A program made the position numbers and the translations under genes. Below the pieces are notes generated by a model. It saw nothing but the letters and a program-made list of their open reading frames with translations. It was not told where the DNA came from and ran no database searches. Below, one piece after another: positions 1 through 4,947 of a stretch of 6,075 nt of DNA. Position 1 is the stretch's first letter. Every line of letters starts with the position of its first letter. The DNA is from Treponema sp. (GTDB taxonomy: Bacteria > Spirochaetota > Spirochaetia > Treponematales > Breznakiellaceae). The stretch is taken from the NCBI GenBank assembly GCA_031254385.1, contig JAIRUO010000126.1, positions 1 to 6,075 of the forward strand, given 5' to 3'.

Positions 1-25
1 ATTTTCAATAATTTCAAAACCTCTT

Positions 26-172
26 GTAATTCCTTATACTATATAGATATAATGAGTTTATATAGTACGCGATGGTTCTTGGTCATCACTTTTTACCTCG
101 GCTCGTAATGTGCAGGTCCGGGGTTCGATTCCCCGTCTTGGCTAACGTAATTCCTTACAGGATAAGGAATTA
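26..172. repeat. Repeat cluster around the tRNA remnant
   Basis: The 11-mer GTAATTCCTTA occurs at 26-36 and again at 147-157, on either side of the tRNA fragment. The second copy is the left arm of a perfect 10-bp inverted repeat (TAATTCCTTA 148-157, TAAGGAATTA 163-172, 5-nt loop). A separate 8-bp inverted repeat ACTATATA / TATATAGT lies at 38-45 and 59-66. No T-tract follows 172, so the palindrome is not a typical intrinsic terminator. Binding sites for an integrase or excisionase would fit the tRNA scar between them, but that role is inferred from position only. Confidence 0.55.
102..143 (+). pseudogene. 3' half of a tRNA (Thr-CGU-like), probable integration attachment-site remnant
   Basis: Bases 102-108 read CTCGTAA, a 7-nt anticodon loop with U33 and anticodon CGU (threonine). 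They are followed by a 5-nt 3' anticodon strand (109-113), a 5-nt variable loop AGGTC (114-118) and a perfect T arm: CGGGG (119-123), loop TTCGATT (124-130), CCCCG (131-135). The 3' acceptor strand is TCTTGGC (136-142), with T143 as discriminator. The 5' half is missing: bases 97-101 (CTCGG) do not pair with 109-113, and no GCCAAGA acceptor partner or D arm lies upstream. A fragment that breaks in the anticodon loop and keeps the 3' end is what tRNA-targeting integrases leave at the far end of an inserted element. The tRNA origin is clear; the integration history and the threonine identity are inferences. CCA is not encoded. Confidence 0.7.
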
Positions 173-211
173 GCAGAAGGTTGACATTCGAAATTTGAAG
201 GTTTAAGTTCA

Positions 212-232
212 ACTGTAGCACTCACTGTAGCA
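212..232 (+). repeat. Two tandem ACTGTAGCA repeats, 12-bp spacing
   Basis: ACTGTAGCA is found at 212-220 and 224-232, separated by CTC, about 70 bp downstream of the tRNA fragment and just ahead of a ribosome binding site. Paired short direct repeats between a tRNA end and an integrase gene are commonly arm-type integrase sites. No integrase gene follows here, so the role is only a suggestion. The repeat itself is plain in the sequence. Confidence 0.5.
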
Positions 233-254
233 TTTTTAATAAGGAGTGTACAAA

Positions 255-317
255 ATGCAAGATGTAACCAGAATTATTGCAAGTATTATTTTTCTTTGGC
301 ATAACAGGCTGTCATAA
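255..317 (+). other. 20-codon ORF with ribosome binding site, possible stub of a lost gene
   Basis: ATG at 255 follows AAGGAG (241-246) at 8 nt spacing, a good ribosome binding site. The frame reads MQDVTRIIASIIFLWHNRLS and stops at TAA 315-317. The good translation signal with a very short product suggests the beginning of a gene whose body has been deleted or replaced. Its place next to the tRNA scar and the tandem repeats would suit an integrase, but the peptide does not resemble an integrase N-terminus that I recognise. It may also be a small hydrophobic peptide or chance. Confidence 0.2.
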
Positions 318-423
318 CTGTCATATAAAGCCAGAACGTTAAACAGCATATACTCAACTTACGTTTTAGTGATTATTATTTTACGAATGAAAGGATCAAA
401 GAAGAATAATCTTTTTGCCCAAA

Positions 424-463
424 TTTATCCGTCACTTGGCGCTGTCCTAGCGCCGGGACTTTA
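424..463 (+). repeat. Dispersed hairpin repeat, copy A
   Basis: Positions 427-463 align without gaps to 4909-4945, with 30 of 37 identical and a shared core GTCCTAGCGC. The core forms a hairpin: GGCGCT (438-443) pairs with AGCGCC (449-454) around the loop GTCCT, with wobble pairs and C435-G457 extending the stem outward. Compared with copy B, the pair G438-C454 has become C4920-G4936, a compensatory swap that keeps the stem. The repeat lies on the left side of the thi operon in the same orientation as copy B. It may be the end of a small transposable element or a REP-like sequence; I cannot name the family. Confidence 0.55.
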
Positions 464-547
464 TTGTCATTAAATTTATAATTTTAGGGAATTTATCTAA
501 AAAAATAGGGGCAAAATAATATTTTTATTGTGTCATTGTTATAATAG

Positions 548-579
548 AGTTGTTCGGAAACTTCAGTTTCAGAACAACT
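548..579. repeat. Palindrome 1 (13 bp stem, TTCA loop)
   Basis: AGTTGTTC (548-555) pairs with GAACAACT (572-579), and GAAAC (557-561) pairs with GTTTC (566-570) around a TTCA loop. A single G556/A571 mismatch interrupts the stem. There is no T-tract on the plus strand and no gene end nearby that would need a terminator. It resembles REP-type extragenic palindromes. Confidence 0.55.
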
Positions 580-604
580 TCCATATAAAATTTGCGTTTT
601 TGCA

Positions 605-643
605 GGACTTGTGAGATAACCAACCGGGTTATCGAACAAGTCC
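605..643. repeat. Palindrome 2 (15 bp stem with tandem GA mismatches)
   Basis: GGACTTGT (605-612) pairs with ACAAGTCC (636-643), and GATAACC (615-621) pairs with GGTTATC (627-633) around a 5-nt loop. Between the two stem parts lies a symmetric GA/GA internal loop (613-614 opposite 634-635), which in RNA would form tandem sheared G-A pairs. It lies 25 bp after palindrome 1, and the two share the arm motif GAACAA (572-577, 634-639). Confidence 0.55.
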
Positions 644-644
644 A

Positions 645-881
645 ATAAATAAAGCAAGAAATTGGATAAAATATAGATATTATAAATATAAAAACAGAAA
701 GACTGATTTTAAAACCTGTATCCAAAATGATTATATTGAAGAAATAGATACAGAAATAATACTAAATATCACCAGATATATGAAACTTAATTCAAGTGAA
801 AAAATTAAAGGCTCAAATCAAATAATTCAAAAATCATTAGAAGAAATAAAAAAGAGAAATATTTTACAGATGTTGTCCTGA
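645..881 (+). pseudogene. Possible decayed protein-coding fragment
   Basis: A frame ending at TGA 879-881 stays open back to the TGA at 612-614, so it runs through palindrome 2; the stretch worth noting begins about 645. It has no credible start: the first ATG is at 780 and has no ribosome binding site. The translation is charged and looks protein-like, with stretches such as WIKYRYYKYKNRKTDF, NDYIEEIDTEIILNI and QKSLEEIKKRNIL. The layout of aromatic/basic residues followed by a short acidic helix recalls the C-terminal region of large serine recombinases, but the zinc-ribbon cysteines are absent, so this is only a weak resemblance. AT-rich DNA can hold such frames by chance. I treat it as a probable remnant of a mobile-element gene. 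Confidence 0.2.
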
Positions 882-891
882 TGTAAACCTC

Positions 892-921
892 TTGACACTT
901 TTTTTACTTTTTATGTATAGT
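892..921 (+). promoter_or_regulatory. Sigma-70-type promoter of the thi operon
   Basis: A perfect -35 hexamer TTGACA (892-897) is followed after 18 nt by TATAGT (916-921), one mismatch from the -10 consensus. Transcription would start near 928-930, placing the TPP aptamer about 25-30 nt into the leader. This is the best promoter in the window and is ideally placed to drive thiBPQ. Confidence 0.65.
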
Positions 922-928
922 TAGTTCG

Positions 929-948
929 TATTCAATTTTGTTTGAATA
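929..948 (+). promoter_or_regulatory. Leader hairpin upstream of the aptamer
   Basis: TATTCAA (929-935) and TTGAATA (942-948) form a perfect 7-bp stem with a 6-nt loop. It lies between the predicted transcription start and the riboswitch, so it would be the very 5' end of the mRNA. It might protect the 5' end or isolate the aptamer fold. The function is unknown. Confidence 0.35.
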
Positions 949-950
949 AA

Positions 951-1037
951 ACCAACCCGGGGTGGTGGAACGTTTGTCAAACGCGAAGCCTGAGATTACA
1001 CCCGTAGAACCTGATCCGGATAATGCCGGCGGAGGGA
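951..1037 (+). ncRNA. TPP riboswitch (THI element)
   Basis: The sequence carries the conserved TPP aptamer blocks in order: GGGGTG (959-964), CTGAGA (990-995), ACCC (1000-1003), CCTGATC (1010-1016), GGATAATGCC (1018-1027) and GCGGAGGGA (1029-1037). P2 is GGGTG (960-964) with CACCC (999-1003). P3 contains CGTTT (971-975) with AAACG (979-983). P5 is CCGG (1016-1019) with CCGG (1026-1029). P4 includes CCT (1010-1012) with AGG (1033-1035). I do not see a convincing P1 helix. The aptamer ends 5 nt before the thiB start codon, so there is no room for a separate terminator. TPP binding is expected to repress thiB translation and, through overlaps, the whole operon. Family assignment is very secure; the mechanism is inferred. 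Confidence 0.95.
1031..1036 (+). promoter_or_regulatory. thiB ribosome binding site embedded in the TPP aptamer
   Basis: GGAGGG lies 6 nt before ATG 1043 and is the only ribosome binding site for thiB. It is also the conserved 3' segment of the aptamer and takes part in P4 (AGG 1033-1035 with CCT 1010-1012). Ligand-stabilised folding would therefore hide it directly. It fixes the thiB start at 1043. Confidence 0.8.
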
Positions 1038-1042
1038 TACTC

Positions 1043-2065
1043 ATGATAAAAATCATCAGATCCAAAAAAATTCTTTTCATCTCTGTTCTTTTAGTTCTGT
1101 CTCTATTTGTGTTTAGTTCCTGTAAAAAGGAAAAGGCTGCGGAAGGCGGTAAATATCTTGTAATCTGGACCTACGATTCTTTTAATTCCGAATGGGGACC
1201 GGGGCCGGAAGTTGCCGGGGTCTTTGAAGAAAAGACCGGAATAAAAATTACATGGGTAAGCCCCGGGGACGCGGGGGAAATTGTGTCTCGTCTTCTGCTG
1301 GAAGGAAAGGATTCCGGCGCGGATATTATTCTGGGAGTGGATCAGAACCTTGCGCCGCGTGTCCTTGATTCAGGGCTGCTTGAAGCGTATCGTCCTGCAG
1401 GCGCTGAAAACATTTTCAGCGAGATTACGCTGGATACGGGTTTTCACCTAACGCCTTTTGACTACAGCTACTTCGCCATTGTATACGATTCTGAAAAGCT
1501 GCCTATCCCGCCACGGAGCCTTGAAGAACTAACCGCGCCGCAATTCAGGCAAAGTCTAATCCTTTTGGATCCGCGCACATCATCTCCTGGTCTGGGTTTC
1601 TTTGGCTGGGTAAAAGAAGTTTACGGCGCAGGCTGGCAGGATTACTGGAAGCGGCTGCGGCCTTCCATCCTCACTGTTGCTGAGGGCTGGAGTTCCGGTT
1701 ACGGGCTTTTTACCATAGGGGAAGCGCCTATGGTTCTTTCCTATACCACAAGCCCTGCGTATCATCTTGAGTATGAAGATACCGAACGGTACAAGGCGGC
1801 GATTTTTACTGACGGTCATCCTCTGCAGATTGAAGTTGCCGGTCTTTTGGCAGCAGCGAAAAACAAAGATAACGCAAAACGCTTTCTTGATTTTATGTTG
1901 AGTCCTGATTTCCAGAACATCATTCCACTTACCAACTGGATGTACCCTGTTACTGATATTCCACTGCCGGCTTCTTTCAGGATCAATCCAAAAAGCGATA
2001 ATCCGCTTTTGCCCGGACACGTGTCCGAAGCGGAACTTAACGAATGGGCCGCTCTGATGCGATAA
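1043..2065 (+). CDS. thiB: Thiamine/TPP ABC transporter substrate-binding lipoprotein
   Basis: ThiB captures thiamine and thiamine phosphates outside the inner membrane and delivers them to the ThiPQ importer. The 340-residue product matches the family along its length: TYDSFNSEWGPGP (43-55), the LLLEGKDSGADIILGVDQN block (84-102), the GWSSGYGLF region, the late GHPLQIEVAGL segment and NWMYP (298-302). All of these resemble E. coli ThiB. The N-terminus has a basic stretch (K3-K9), a hydrophobic core (10-24) and FSSC at 24-27, so the protein should be lipid-anchored at C27 rather than freely periplasmic. The bulky Phe at -3 suits relaxed spirochaetal lipoboxes. ATG 1043 is chosen because the aptamer GGAGGG precedes it. 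A longer in-frame GTG start at 962 would translate the riboswitch and bury the signal peptide, so it is rejected. The gene is first in thiBPQ and regulated by TPP. Confidence 0.93.
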   Translation: MIKIIRSKKILFISVLLVLSLFVFSSCKKEKAAEGGKYLVIWTYDSFNSEWGPGPEVAGVFEEKTGIKITWVSPGDAGEIVSRLLLEGKDSGADIILGVDQNLAPRVLDSGLLEAYRPAGAENIFSEITLDTGFHLTPFDYSYFAIVYDSEKLPIPPRSLEELTAPQFRQSLILLDPRTSSPGLGFFGWVKEVYGAGWQDYWKRLRPSILTVAEGWSSGYGLFTIGEAPMVLSYTTSPAYHLEYEDTERYKAAIFTDGHPLQIEVAGLLAAAKNKDNAKRFLDFMLSPDFQNIIPLTNWMYPVTDIPLPASFRINPKSDNPLLPGHVSEAELNEWAALMR

Positions 2066-3693
2066 GCCGGTATTCGGCTGTATGGCTTCTTTCGCTGCTG
2101 CCGGTTCTGGCAGCGGCATTCGCGTTTGTATTACCATACGGCGCAAGCTTCGCGCCCTTGATACAGGGTGGCAATGCGATAACAGTTTGGAAAAACGCCG
2201 CTCTCTTTAGCGTAACGCTTTTTACCTTAAAGCAGGCGTTTTTCAGTGTGCTTGTTTCGCTGGCTCTGGGACTTCCGGGCGCATGGTTCATTGGGAACAG
2301 CCACTCCCGTTTTGCCCCGTTCCTCAGAACCATTACGGCTGTTCCCTTTGCCATGCCTTCGATACTTGTGGTTTTAGGGTTTGTGCTTTTCTTTGGAAAC
2401 TCAGGCTGGGTGAACAGGATTTTCATAAACCTGACCGGAGCGGATGAAGGCCCTCTCAGGATTCTGTACAAGCCGGAAGCCATAATTCTAGCGCACGGTT
2501 TTTTTAATTTCCCCCTGGTGATAGGTCTTGTTGGAGACGGTCTTGCCAGAGCGCGCAGGGCTTATGCTCCCGCGGCTGCAAGCATGGGAGCGTCTCCAAC
2601 AAAGACCGCTCTTACGGTGATTCTGCCCCTTGCTGTTCCCAGCCTAATGTCCGCGATTCTGCTGGTGTTTCTGTACTGTTTTACCAGTTTCGCGGTAGTG
2701 CTGGTTTTGGGCGGTGGTCCTGCCTCCACCACTATCGCCGTGGAAATATACCGCCACGCCAGAATTTTTTTGAATTACCATAACGCCGCGGCTCTTGCCC
2801 TTGTGGAAACCCTTATCGCTGTTTCCCTTTTTTTGACCTATACGTTTTTCGGAAGAAAATACAGAATGATAAAAACTGATGTTCATGAACGAATCGAAAC
2901 AGATAAACGTTCTCCTGTTTCATGGACCATTTTGATTGTTTACTGCCTTGTGATGGCTTTTTTTATTTTGGGTCCCCTTCTTTCCATACCGTTAGAATCT
3001 CTGCTTTACAGGCCGTCCCGTTCCGCGGATCAGGTTTTGAGTTTAAGGTGGTGGCAATCGTTAGGTGACACCTGCCTGCCCGCTTTGGTCCGTTCCCTGA
3101 CGCTGGCATTTTTTTCCGCAACAACAGCCTGCATTCTGGCAGTTCTCGCGGCAGGCTCGGTGAAACTTCTTGAGGAACAGGGCAGAGGAAATTCAGCATG
3201 GGTGAATATCGTCCGGTTTTTTGCCGCGGCCCCGATTGTGTCTTCGGGTATTGTGCTGGGACTGGGCTGGATCATCCTTTACGGCAGAAACTTTTCACGC
3301 GCGCCTTTGGCTCTGGTGATACTTCACGCGGTCAGCGCCCTTCCATTTGCGTTTAATTTTATTTCAGAAGGTTTCCGTTCCCTGCCGGGCAATATCCTGA
3401 GCGCGGCCTCGGTTTTTGGCGCGGGACCTTTGCGCGGACTTTTGACAACTGCCCTTCCCCTCTCCCTTCCCCGGATTCGTTCGGCATGGGGTTTTGCCGC
3501 AGCCTTAAGTCTGGGTGAACTAAACGCTGTGATGATGCTTGGTATGGAAGGCTGGGAAACTCTGCCCCTTTATATTTACCGGGCTGTAGGCGCATACCGT
3601 TACGGTACTGCCTGCGCCGCGGGAACCCTGCTCATATTGGGCTGCGCAGCGTGTTTTTTCCTTTCGGAAACAGGGAAGAAAAAACATGCTTAA
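2044..3693 (+). CDS. thiP: Thiamine/TPP ABC transporter permease, fused two-domain
   Basis: ThiP forms the membrane channel of the thiamine importer. At 549 residues it is close to E. coli ThiP and contains two tandem permease domains, each of about six hydrophobic segments, so one polypeptide supplies both halves of the pore. Each half has a cytoplasmic EAA-type loop that docks with the ATPase: AAASMGA...ILP (about 177-195) and SAASVFGA...ALP (about 453-472). A basic, hydrophilic linker near 271-292 separates the halves. The ATG at 2044 overlaps the end of thiB by 22 nt and has only a weak upstream purine-rich site, which suggests translational coupling to thiB. The gene then overlaps thiQ by 8 nt. 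Similar fused permeases serve iron (FbpB-like) importers, but the neighbouring ThiB and the TPP riboswitch make thiamine the substrate. Confidence 0.92.
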   Translation: MGRSDAISRYSAVWLLSLLPVLAAAFAFVLPYGASFAPLIQGGNAITVWKNAALFSVTLFTLKQAFFSVLVSLALGLPGAWFIGNSHSRFAPFLRTITAVPFAMPSILVVLGFVLFFGNSGWVNRIFINLTGADEGPLRILYKPEAIILAHGFFNFPLVIGLVGDGLARARRAYAPAAASMGASPTKTALTVILPLAVPSLMSAILLVFLYCFTSFAVVLVLGGGPASTTIAVEIYRHARIFLNYHNAAALALVETLIAVSLFLTYTFFGRKYRMIKTDVHERIETDKRSPVSWTILIVYCLVMAFFILGPLLSIPLESLLYRPSRSADQVLSLRWWQSLGDTCLPALVRSLTLAFFSATTACILAVLAAGSVKLLEEQGRGNSAWVNIVRFFAAAPIVSSGIVLGLGWIILYGRNFSRAPLALVILHAVSALPFAFNFISEGFRSLPGNILSAASVFGAGPLRGLLTTALPLSLPRIRSAWGFAAALSLGELNAVMMLGMEGWETLPLYIYRAVGAYRYGTACAAGTLLILGCAACFFLSETGKKKHA

Positions 3694-4771
3694 GGTTGAA
3701 GCAATCAAAAAAACATACGGAGACTTTTCGGTTTCTCTTGACCTTTTTGTGAACCCGGGAAAAACCCTTGCCCTTGTAGGTCCTTCCGGCTCCGGTAAGA
3801 CCACGGCGCTTAACCTTATAGCCGGTCTTGTGGAACCGGAATCAGGGCTGGTGTCTATTGACGGAGAAGACGTTACAAACTTGTCATCATGGAAGCGGAA
3901 TATTTCCGTGGTGTTTCAGGATTTGGCTCTGTTCCCGCATCTGGACGTTGGCGCAAACATAGCCTACGGTCTTTTTATCAAGGGCGTTAGGCGAAATGAA
4001 CGCCGCCGGATTATTGAAGAAACCCTGGATATGGTACGCCTTCCCGGTTATGCGTCAAGGCGCATTGACACGCTTTCAGGCGGTGAGCGCCAACGGGTCG
4101 CCATTGCCCGCGCGCTGGCATCCAACCCCAAAGCGCTGCTGTTGGACGAACCCTTTTCAAGTCTGGACGCGCCGTTGAGAAAAAGCCTGCGCAGGGAGTT
4201 TCTTGAAATACGTTCCCATTCAGACGCGCCCTGTGTTTTTGTTACCCATGACCAGGAAGAAGCCGTAATGCTTGGAGACCTTGTCGCCCTTATGTCAGAC
4301 GGGCGCATTATAGAGACCGGCATCGGAAGGGATATTCTCATTGCGCCGAAAACGGAAGTCGCGGCGCGGTTCTTTGGCGCGGGTCAGGTACTGCCCTGCA
4401 AAATTACGGGAGAACGCAAAGGCGGCTTTGAAGTGTCCTCTCCGCTGGGCGTTCTTACTGTTCCGCATGGTTCAGAATTTGATCCCAATGCGCCAAAACT
4501 TTTTATTCCTGAGGACGCGATTTCATTTGAGGATTCTGGCAGGGTGGGACAGAAATCATTTAACGCCTTGTTCACAGGCTCTCTCTTTGAAGGAAAGAGT
4601 CTGATATTAAAACTGCTCCTTGATCCCTGGGAATACGGAAAGAACCCCGGAGCCAATTCCGCGGAACCAATCCCATTTGAACTTAACGCGGGAAAACGGA
4701 TGACCCCTCCCGCACCCGGCAGCAGGATTACCATTTGGGCGGATCAAAGCCTTCTCAGGTTTGTGCGATAG
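3686..4771 (+). CDS. thiQ: Thiamine/TPP ABC transporter ATP-binding protein with C-terminal extension
   Basis: This is the ATPase that powers the ThiBP importer on the cytoplasmic face. All nucleotide-binding motifs are present: Walker A GPSGSGKT (32-39), Q-loop at Q78 in VVFQD, signature LSGGERQ (130-136), Walker B ALLLDEP (150-156), D-loop SSLD (158-161) and the switch histidine H188 in VTHDQEEA. The protein has 361 residues, whereas E. coli ThiQ has about 232. The extra part, from about residue 230, looks like the TOBE-type regulatory domain of FbpC/PotA-like ATPases. The start at 3686 overlaps the thiP stop (ATG within the thiP end, 8 nt), implying coupled translation. By sequence alone it could be called an iron- or polyamine-type ATPase; the operon context decides for thiamine. 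It ends at TAG 4769-4771, followed by a convergent gene. Confidence 0.88.
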   Translation: MLKVEAIKKTYGDFSVSLDLFVNPGKTLALVGPSGSGKTTALNLIAGLVEPESGLVSIDGEDVTNLSSWKRNISVVFQDLALFPHLDVGANIAYGLFIKGVRRNERRRIIEETLDMVRLPGYASRRIDTLSGGERQRVAIARALASNPKALLLDEPFSSLDAPLRKSLRREFLEIRSHSDAPCVFVTHDQEEAVMLGDLVALMSDGRIIETGIGRDILIAPKTEVAARFFGAGQVLPCKITGERKGGFEVSSPLGVLTVPHGSEFDPNAPKLFIPEDAISFEDSGRVGQKSFNALFTGSLFEGKSLILKLLLDPWEYGKNPGANSAEPIPFELNAGKRMTPPAPGSRITIWADQSLLRFVR

Positions 4772-4788
4772 TTTTCTTTATTCTGTCC

Positions 4789-4879
4789 GTTGGTTTAATA
4801 CCCAAGAACTCGCTACGCGAGGGAGCTTTAGGGCGTTTTTTAGCTGATTCATCCAACTGTAATATGGCATTAAACCAAC
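4789..4879. repeat. 91-bp inverted-repeat element in the convergent gap
   Basis: GTTGGTTTAAT (4789-4799) and ATTAAACCAAC (4869-4879) form a perfect 11-bp inverted repeat, extended inward by two G-C pairs (4801-4802 with 4866-4867) after one mismatch. Inside is a compact hairpin CTCGC-TAC-GCGAG (4809-4821), then a T6 run at 4836-4841, 14 nt further on. The arrangement could be a miniature mobile element or the palindromic end of an IS200/IS605-type element. It could also be a folded RNA at the end of the thi transcript. No target-site duplication is visible. Confidence 0.45.
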
Positions 4880-4881
4880 AT

Positions 4882-4903
4882 ACCCCGCCCTTTAAGGCGG
4901 GGT
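4882..4903. terminator. GC-rich hairpin, possible bidirectional terminator
   Basis: ACCCCGCC (4882-4889) pairs with GGCGGGGT (4896-4903) around a CTTTAA loop: an 8-bp, very stable stem between the convergent ends of thiQ and the sigma gene. On the plus strand it is followed by a moderately T-rich stretch (TTGTTGATT), with no clean T-tract on either strand, so termination efficiency is uncertain. The same kind of hairpin occurs at the ends of IS200/IS605-type elements, which is an alternative reading. Confidence 0.35.
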
Positions 4904-4905
4904 TG

Positions 4906-4945
4906 TTGATTCGTCTCTCCGCGCCGTCCTAGCGCGGGGAATTTA
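4906..4945 (+). repeat. Dispersed hairpin repeat, copy B
   Basis: This is the second copy of the repeat at 424-463, in the same orientation and 4482 bp away. Its stem is longer: bases 4916-4924 pair with 4932-4940 over 9 bp (one G-U) around a CGTCCTA loop. It begins 2 nt past the sigma-factor stop codon on the minus strand, with the hairpin stem 7 nt beyond that stop, so it would also be the first structure in that transcript's 3' end and may help terminate or stabilise it. Confidence 0.55.
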
Positions 4946-4947
4946 CT

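Larger units (their letters stand above)
318..614. other. AT-rich stretch with repeats and no recognisable gene
   Basis: This stretch holds repeat copy A (424-463) and the palindrome at 548-579, and is otherwise AT-rich sequence. A 28-codon frame from ATG 387 to TAA 471-473 has no ribosome binding site and runs through the hairpin repeat, so I do not accept it. A TATAAT hexamer at 540-545 has no convincing -35 partner. A minus-strand hydrophobic frame (725-525) reads through AT-rich palindromic DNA and is not supported. Confidence 0.5.

Noticed and set aside
71..143. An intact tRNA gene ending at 143
   Set aside because: No D arm, no 5' anticodon strand and no acceptor partner for TCTTGGC are present; only the 3' half is tRNA-like.
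387..473. 28-codon plus-strand ORF across repeat copy A
   Set aside because: It has no ribosome binding site, and its sequence is dictated by the hairpin repeat.
525..725. 66-residue hydrophobic minus-strand ORF
   Set aside because: It reads through both palindromes in AT-rich DNA and has no recognisable protein features; AT-rich codons readily mimic hydrophobic segments.
962..1042. In-frame GTG start at 962 adding 27 residues to ThiB
   Set aside because: It lies inside the TPP aptamer, has no ribosome binding site and would bury the lipoprotein signal peptide. ATG 1043 has GGAGGG at 6 nt spacing.
1580..4734. Many minus-strand and alternative-frame ORFs inside thiB, thiP and thiQ
   Set aside because: They are out-of-frame shadows of strongly supported genes, with low-complexity, arginine- and proline-rich translations and no family motifs.
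4809..4841. CTCGC/GCGAG hairpin plus T6 as an intrinsic terminator of the thi operon
   Set aside because: The T-run starts 14 nt after the short 5-bp stem, too far for a standard intrinsic terminator.
4735..4932. 65-codon plus-strand ORF running from the end of thiQ into the intergenic repeats
   Set aside because: It overlaps the thiQ end in another frame and reads through the inverted-repeat element and hairpins; no ribosome binding site is evident.
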